From: Prorocentrum cordatum
Taxonomy: Eukaryota > Sar > Dinophyceae > Prorocentrales > Prorocentraceae
Length of the DNA stretch: 42,252 bases
Assembly: GCA_963575745.1 (NCBI GenBank)
Contig: CAUYUJ010008111.1
Coordinates: 1 to 42,252 of the forward strand
Direction of reading: 5' to 3'
Shown in pieces: positions 37,156 through 42,252 of this stretch. Made by a program: the position numbers and the translations under genes. The stretch's first letter is position 1. Each line of letters begins with the position of its first letter. Below the pieces are notes generated by a model. It saw only the letters and a list, made by a program, of their open reading frames with translations. It had not been told where the DNA came from and made no database searches.

Positions 37156-37300
37156 AACACAGACACAATTAATCCGCGATTCCCCAGAAAATATGGGAAC
37201 ATACGGAAAGTGGGGGGGAAGACACAAACCAAGAAAATATAGGCAAATATGGGGAATCTTTTTATTTGTGTGTATTTATTTGTGTGTGCCAGGGCCCCTT
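37156..37300 (+). repeat. family M dispersed repeat, copy 1
   Basis: It shares AAGTGGGGGGGAAGAC, TTTGTGTGTATTTATTTGTG and CAGGGCCCCTT with the copy at 40830-40942. It is flanked by a degenerate direct repeat (CACTCGTAGTCAGACC at 37085 and CACTCGCAGTCAGATC at 37380). Confidence 0.6.
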
Positions 37301-37489
37301 CGTACTCAGCCGCCTCCCTCGTACCCAGACTCACTCACACTCGACCGGCTCACACGTACGCAGACTCACCCAGGCAGACCACTCGCAGTCAGATCATTCA
37401 CGCTCAGACCCACGCAAATTCAAGCGCTCTCATGCTCTGACTCCCTGATGCTCAATCCAACTCGTTCTCGTGTATGAGCGCTCCAGGGA

Positions 37490-38515
37490 AGAGACGCCAG
37501 GGGATATTTCATGTCCCCGTTCGTGGCCAGATTGTGGGGATGTCTCAGGCGGTTTGCCTCTTTGGTTACCCAGGCTCTTGTCGTCGGAGAGCTTCCCCCT
37601 TCGCGGCTAATGCCGTGGATGTCTCAGGCGGTTTCCTTGTCTGGTTTCCCAGACGCCTCTCTTTGGAGAGGCTCATGGCTACCGCTGTGTAGCACGCGTA
37701 GCACTTCGGCAACCCGAGGGTGAGCCGCCATAGGGGGTGTATCTTGGGCCCGCTCGCGGCCAGATTGCGGGGATGTCTCAGGCTCTGCGTCTGTTTGGAT
37801 GCCCAGACTCCTATAATTGATAGCCTCGTGCTCACCGCGGTGTAGCATGGCAGGCCTAGAGGTTGACACCAACACCAAGATCGGCCGTCTGCCTTCACCG
37901 AAGGAAGAAGATCCCGATCTCGGCGATGGTGGTAATATCCTGGCCTCCAAGGTGGCCGAAATGTTACCACCAACACCGAAATCAAGTATCATCATCCCCC
38001 TGTAAAGGCAACCCCTTGTGTTGGTGTTGGTGCTCATTTCCAGGTCTCCAATAGCAGGCGTGGTATCTGGGCACCCGGAGGATGAGCCGCCAGGAGGCAT
38101 TCTGGTTCGCGGCCATATTGGGGATGCATCGGGTGGTTTGCTTGTTCAAATTGCCAAGCTTCCTCTCTCTTGAGAGGCTCATGGCCACCGCGATGCCGCA
38201 GGCGTAGCCCTGCCCTTCGGCACCCCAGGGGGGAGCCACCAGGGTGTGTGTGTGTGTGTATGTGTGTGTGACGGGCCCGTTCGCGCCCAGATTGGGGGGA
38301 TGGTTCGAGCGGTTCGCCAGTTTCGGGGCTTCAGACCGGGCGGTGCCGCCGTGGGGTGCTACACTGCCAACTCGCGCCTTGGATCTCTCAGGGGAAACGC
38401 TGGCTTGGGCACGACCAACCCCTCTCCTGTCAGAGTCTCAAGGTCATCCCGATGTCGTAGGCATAGGAGGCACTCCAAGGGGGAGCCGCCTGGGATCGCT
38501 CAGTCGCTGCAGGCT
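37490..38515 (+). repeat. degenerate tandem repeat R with internal foldback
   Basis: Four copies start with a CCCGTTCGTGGCCAGATTG-like word (about 37513, 37745, 38103, 38273) and continue GGGGATGTCTCAGGCGGTTTG and GAGAGGCTCATGGC. A 190-base foldback (37854-38047), with ends GACACCAACACCAA and TTGGTGTTGGTGCTC, lies in the second copy. Confidence 0.7.
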
Positions 38516-38696
38516 AAGATTCAGCCACTCAGACAATCACAGCCGGAATTGTCAGGACCTGGGATCCACATATGGGGATCTCCGCATCGAGGAATTGGTC
38601 TTGGTCCTGGAATAGCAGCCTCTGGGTGCTGAGATTTTGAAGCGCTGGCCGACTCGACTTTCTCCTTACGCCGGAGATCCGGGAATCCAGCCACGT

Positions 38697-38698
38697 GC

Positions 38699-38764
<66 letters not shown>
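38697..38764. repeat. TG microsatellite
   Basis: A nearly pure (TG)n run. A shorter one is at 38243-38271. Confidence 0.95.
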
Positions 38765-38765
<1 letters not shown>

Positions 38766-38929
38766 TTCGGGCACCCCTACTTCGTTTCCACTGCAGCCCA
38801 TTGCAAGCCTGACAGCGACGGGCCCCCTCCGAAGCCGCCGGCTAACAAAAGTGGTTCCGGTCCCTGCTTCGTTCGGTAGCAAACCCTGGGAGCCTTGTAT
38901 ACCCTCGCAATTCCGTCTTTAGCTTCGGT

Positions 38930-39055
38930 CGGCGTCGATTAGCGACTGGGAGTCGATGAGATAGCGCCGATCTAGCGTCGGCTCAGCGTCGACGTAGCGT
39001 CGACGCAGCGTCGATGAGCGTCGACGTAGCGTCGATGAGCGTCGGCTCGCGAGAG
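38930..39055. repeat. AGCGTCGACGT minisatellite
   Basis: About nine degenerate 10-12 base units based on GCGTCGA(C/T)G(T/A)A. Confidence 0.85.
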
Positions 39056-39094
39056 CCCACGAGTTGGTGTGGGAGGCCCCCCGTGACTTGCCCA

Positions 39095-39250
39095 GGGGGC
39101 CACACGCGAGCCCTACCCCTACCCCCCCCCCGATCTCTGAGGGGGAGGGCGGGGTTCACTTCGCTCGGGAGCTCCCGAGCGGAGTGAACCCCTATACCCC
39201 CCCCCTCAGAACTCGTGGGAGGTATAGGGGTAGGGCTCGCACGTGGCCCC
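39095..39250. repeat. palindrome centred on GAGCTC
   Basis: GGTTCACTTCGCTCGG/GAGCTC/CCGAGCGGAGTGAACC is the core. Outer words GCGAGCCCTACCCCTA and TAGGGGTAGGGCTCGC extend it to roughly 150 bases. Confidence 0.8.
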
Positions 39251-39429
39251 TGCCAATCCGGAGGCGCGGCTCCTCGAGCCCGAGGCCCCGCGGGCCCGGG
39301 GTCGGCCCGGCGGGGCCCTCCGAGACGGCAAGGAGGGCAGAGCGAAGTCGGGCCCGCCCCCCTGCAGGGGGACCTTCGAGGACAAATTTTTAAAAATGCC
39401 CCAGACATGCGCCGAAGGGGGGCAGGGGA

Positions 39430-39570
39430 AATGCCCCAAACCTGCGCCGAAGGGGGGTAAGGGGGGGGGTAATAGGGGGTAGGGGTGGGGGGGTATAGGG
39501 GGTAGGGGGGTATAGGGGGGCGGGGGTATAGGGGGGGGTAGGGGGCAAGGGGGGGGTATATTAGGGGGCA
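39430..39570. repeat. G-rich tract (GGGGGGTATA)
   Basis: Repeated GGGGGGTATAGGGGG and GGTAGGGGG on the plus strand, with many runs of four or more G. It could form quadruplexes. Confidence 0.9.
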
Positions 39571-39785
39571 GGGCTCGCGTGAGGCCCCCCACGACTCGCC
39601 GCGCCGAGCCCCCCGCGCGCCTCCCGCGCGGGGCCTGCGCCCCCCCCCGCGCGCCCCGCGGGCCAGGCCGCGGCCGCCTCCCGCGGCCTCCCGCGGCGCC
39701 CCTCGCGCGCGTGCTCCCCGCTCCGCCGCCGCGCCCCCGCCCCCTGCCCTGCCCTGCCCCCCCCCTGCCTTTAGTCGCTTCCTCC

Positions 39786-39880
39786 TCGGTTGGGATCTGA
39801 CCGTGCCTGGTGTTTTAGACGGTTGGGATCTGAACCGTCCGGTTGGGATCTCACGCGTCCGGTTGGGATCTGAACCCATC
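39786..39880 (+). repeat. tandem repeat CGGTTGGGATCTGAACC, about 22 bp
   Basis: Four units, the last three contiguous. Confidence 0.85.
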
Positions 39881-39889
39881 GCCCCCCTG

Positions 39890-40145
39890 CCCCGACCTTC
39901 CAGAGGGCTAAAAAGCAGCACCCCAGACCTAGAAACCTATGTTTGGACTGCCTCAAACCTCGACAGGAGGAGTTGAGACGCCGACGCCCCGGGTGCTAGG
40001 TTTTAGCCCTCCTGGAAGGTCGGGGCCGGAGGGTTGAAAATTAGCACCAGGACGTCGACGTCCTAATTCCTGTCGAGGTTTGAGGCAGTCCAGATCGGTT
40101 TCTATGTCTGGAGTGCTAACTTTTAGCCCTCTGGAAGGTCAGGCC
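39890..40145. mobile_element. family A elements A3 and A4, head to head
   Basis: A3 (39890-40025) begins CCCCGACCTTCCAGAGGGC and ends CCTCCTGGAAGGTCGGGG. A4 (about 40026-40145) is in the opposite orientation, with TTCCTGTCGAGGTTTGAGG matching A2 inverted and ending CTCTGGAAGGTCAGG. Confidence 0.75.
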
Positions 40146-40313
40146 CTGGGGCGGTGGCCCTCCTTCTCCGCGCGCGGCGCTCGCCCGCGGGCGCCCCCCC
40201 GCGACAGGGATAGCGAGCGCGAGCGTGCTCCCGGGGGTCCCCGCGCGTCGTGACGCAGATCTTGCCAGGAGGGTTTCGTTGTCGCTCTTCTCGGCCCGGG
40301 AGGGCACCCTCTG

Positions 40314-40654
40314 CCCTGACCTTCCAGGATCGGGGGAACGTAAGACTCGGGTAAGCCGGAACTCGGGCTTGCCGACGTTTTTTGACGAGCGCGTCCTGGA
40401 TTTTGACGGTCCAGTTTTCGTGGGATGTTTGCAGTGCGAGTTCGCGTCAAATTTCAGATTGCGTCTCGTCATTTTTATGATGGACCCCGTCAGGCCAACC
40501 CGCGTCCCCCGTACCCGAGTCTTACGTCTCCCCGACAGGAAGGCTAAAACATAGCACCAGGGCGTCGACGTCCTAATTCCTGTCGAGGTTTGAGGCAGTC
40601 TAGATAGGTGTATAGGCCTGGAGTGCGAATTTCTGGCACTCTGGAAGGTCGGGG
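40314..40654 (-). mobile_element. family A element A5 carrying nested B2
   Basis: The outer ends are CCCTGACCTTCCAGGA (40314) and CTCTGGAAGGTCGGGG (to 40654). The A sequence is interrupted by B2 and resumes AGGCTAAAACATAGCACC. Confidence 0.85.
40325..40540 (+). mobile_element. family B TIR element B2 with exact 5-bp duplication
   Basis: The element is 40330-40535, 206 bases, between CAGGA at 40325-40329 and 40536-40540. Ends TCGGGGGAACGTAAGACTCG and CGAGTCTTACGTCTCCCCGA are near-perfect inverses. Because it sits in a known sequence (family A), the insertion site and duplication can be read directly. Confidence 0.9.
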
Positions 40655-40667
40655 TCGCCGGGCCCCT

Positions 40668-41045
40668 CGGGACTGCCGACAAACGGCTCATACAGGGTGA
40701 GAAACTGGGCCCCGGGAGGGGGTCCAGGCCCCAGACGCTGTGACACAACTCGTGACGGGAGGTCTTCGTTGTCGCTATTGTCGGCCTCTGGTCAGGAGGT
40801 AAAACAGAAGCACGCGGACGCAATGAACCGTCGGCGCCGAGCAACATGGGAAATTGTAGGAAGTGTGGGGGGGAAGACGAACATCCAGATATCGGCAATC
40901 CTGGGATTTGTGTGTATTTGTTTGTGTGTCCCTGGGCCCCTTGATCTGGGGGGGCCCTCGCCGGGTCTCCCGGGACTGCCGACAAACGGCTCATATAGCG
41001 TGAAAAGCTGGGCCCCGGGAAGGGGTCCAGGCCCCAGACGCCCGA
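40668..41045 (+). repeat. L-M-L composite
   Basis: Two direct copies of an 80-base word (GGGACTGCCGACAAACGGCT, then GGGCCCCGGGA...GGGGTCCAGG) at 40668-40745 and 40957-41045 flank a family M copy (40830-40942). Confidence 0.7.
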
Positions 41046-41276
41046 CGTCGTGATCTTTTTGTTGCAGCGTCGACTCCCAGAGGCCTGGACTCCTTCTCCC
41101 GGACCTGCTTCTCGTCCCGAGTCGCGGTCCGAAGGCCCAGCGAGGGCCCCCAGAGGCCGGAAATGGCGAACAACCTCACGCGTCGTGCTTTCTGTCACAG
41201 CGCGAGGGGGTGTCTGGGGCTCCCCTGGGGGTCGCGTCCGCCACAAATTGTCGCGACGCCGGGAGGTCTGGGCTTG

Positions 41277-41425
41277 CAGCCTCTCCTGGCCCGTCCGTGC
41301 CCCTTGCTCCGTGCCCCAAGTCGGATTACTCTTTCAGAATTTGTTGACTATTTGGGATTTTCCGTCCAACGTCCGCCTGTAGGGGGACATGCCCGACCTA
41401 ATCCCAGCCACTCCTGGCCCGTCCT
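41277..41425 (+). mobile_element. family D element D4 (short) between direct repeats
   Basis: A reduced D core (about 41317-41401, ending CCGCCTGTAGGGGGACATGC then CCGACCTA) lies between CAGCCTCTCCTGGCCCGTCC (41277-41296) and CAGCCACTCCTGGCCCGTCC (41405-41424), 19 of 20 identical. Confidence 0.65.
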
Positions 41426-41464
41426 TGTTCCTTGCCCCTTGCCTGTTGCGCCGTCTCGATACAG

Positions 41465-41550
41465 GCTGACGCCCGACGAGCAGTTTGCCGAGGTCGCGAA
41501 GGCGCCCGGGGCGCGGGGAAGCAGCGGGGCCGGGCCAGGGCGGGGAGGAA
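41465..41550 (+). CDS. putative exon of a second gene
   Basis: After CCGTCTCGATACAG the frame LTPDEQFAEVAKAPGARGSS has nearly all G/C third positions for about 28 codons and enters in phase 2. The right edge is unclear, as TIR element I begins near 41568. It lies 8.6 kb past the coiled-coil stop codon, so a separate gene is more likely. No family is recognised. Confidence 0.35.
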
Positions 41551-41567
41551 TTTGTTTCGGTACGAAC

Positions 41568-41757
41568 GACATGGGTACGGGAAGAATGGGCACAATGCCC
41601 GACAGCAGTTCCTGCTCATTTTAACAGGACTCGCTGTCCGCGTCGCCGCGGCCTCTCTTTATTTGAGACAGAAGGCCGCCTGCCCAACAGCGGCCGCTGA
41701 TGGTTTGGGACAACATTTGTCGTTGGGCATTGTGCCAATGTTTTCCGTACCCATTTC
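41568..41757. mobile_element. TIR element I, about 185 bp
   Basis: ATGGGTACGGGAAGAATGGG then CACAATGCCCGACA on the left pairs with TTGGGCATTGTGCC then AATGTTTTCCGTACCCAT on the right. Confidence 0.75.
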
Positions 41758-41783
41758 GGGCGTCCAAATTGTTGGGCGCGAGG

Positions 41784-42186
41784 TACAGTCGACCCGCATA
41801 GAAAGGAATCGGCGTCACCCCAACATGCTAAAACTAGGTGTGCGTCGCACCACCCCCCTCAGGGGCGACGCGCGCATCGGACAATCTTATAGTACATGCG
41901 TCGTGGCTGGCGCTTTCTGGCCACTTCGCTTGGGAAACGATATCTTACAAACTGGGTATACTATACGTTCGGGTCGGATGCGCGCCTCCAGAGAGGACAT
42001 ATAGTACTAGTCTGTCTCTGTGCGTCCCGAGGATGCGCAACCTTTCCAAGGGTACCATTGCATCCTTGCCTCCTCGGCCCATCCTTGGCCACTCCCTTTG
42101 GCCGTGCCCCGCTCGAAGAGCTTCGCAGTGGGCGTCCAAGGTCCTTGCATCCTTATCGCGCATCCTTCTGATACGGGCCGACTGTC
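41784..42186 (+). mobile_element. family H TIR element (TA-CAGTCG ends)
   Basis: It starts TACAGTCGACCCGCATAG and ends CTGATACGGGCCGACTGTCA; the ends pair at most positions. Its right half matches F3. Left TA is intact, right TA is changed. Confidence 0.65.
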
Positions 42187-42207
42187 ATGGGGGGGTGATA
42201 CATGGGG

Positions 42208-42250
42208 GCGTGGGAGGAGGAGGGAGGAGGAGGAGGAGGAGGAGGAGGAT
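42208..42250. repeat. GGA tract at window end
   Basis: GGAGGAGG continues to the last bases of the window. Confidence 0.95.
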
Positions 42251-42252
42251 AG

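Overview
The window looks like nuclear DNA of a eukaryotic alga, most probably a dinoflagellate. It is GC-rich and repeat-dense and has no compact genes. Coding signal occurs only as short islands with strongly G/C-biased third codon positions. These islands end at AG-type acceptors and at GT, GC or GA donors, and the space between them is filled with small terminal-inverted-repeat (TIR) elements, foldbacks and trinucleotide tracts. No rRNA, tRNA, CRISPR array or bacterial-style operon was seen. The assignment is inference from architecture, not from a marker gene.

The main gene-like content is a plus-strand chain of exons. Its best part runs from 16132 to 32864: exons at 16132-16220, 16777-16914, 20335-20456, 21776-21804, 23265-23542, 30735-30944, an optional proline-rich piece 32112-32207, and a terminal exon 32616-32864 ending in TAG. 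The intron phases match at each proposed junction. The predicted product has an alanine/arginine/glutamate-rich coiled coil and a hydrophobic segment near the C terminus, so a membrane-anchored coiled-coil protein of unknown function is the best description. Weaker exon-like islands lie upstream at 521, 1291, 3097, 7191, 10154, 12868, 13409 and 15435. Whether they belong to the same transcript cannot be decided from sequence alone. Another exon-like island at 41465 would belong to a different gene.

The rest is mostly mobile and repetitive DNA. At least ten short TIR or foldback families recur, called A to T here: A/B nested at 40.3 kb; D at 1.35, 10.25, 22.0 and 41.3 kb; E at 3.2 and 19.2 kb; F/G/H with TA-CAGT ends; the C hairpins at 7.4 and 22.3 kb; and a 1.8-kb snapback S at 17-18.75 kb. 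Several have clear target-site duplications. Some sit exactly at exon edges, and their ends or duplicated targets supply splice-site sequences. This is the pattern of introner-like elements (transposons that make introns), a class known from protists including dinoflagellates.

Long CCT and GGA tracts also track the exon edges: CCT before acceptors and GGA just after donors. From 23.9 to 29.3 kb there is a complex satellite (60-64 bp units within roughly 0.7-kb higher-order repeats). From 32.9 to 42.25 kb there is no convincing exon until 41465; that stretch holds A/T-tract inverted repeats, a 16-bp minisatellite array (34.65-35.45 kb), further degenerate repeats and a cluster of TIR elements (39.9-42.2 kb).
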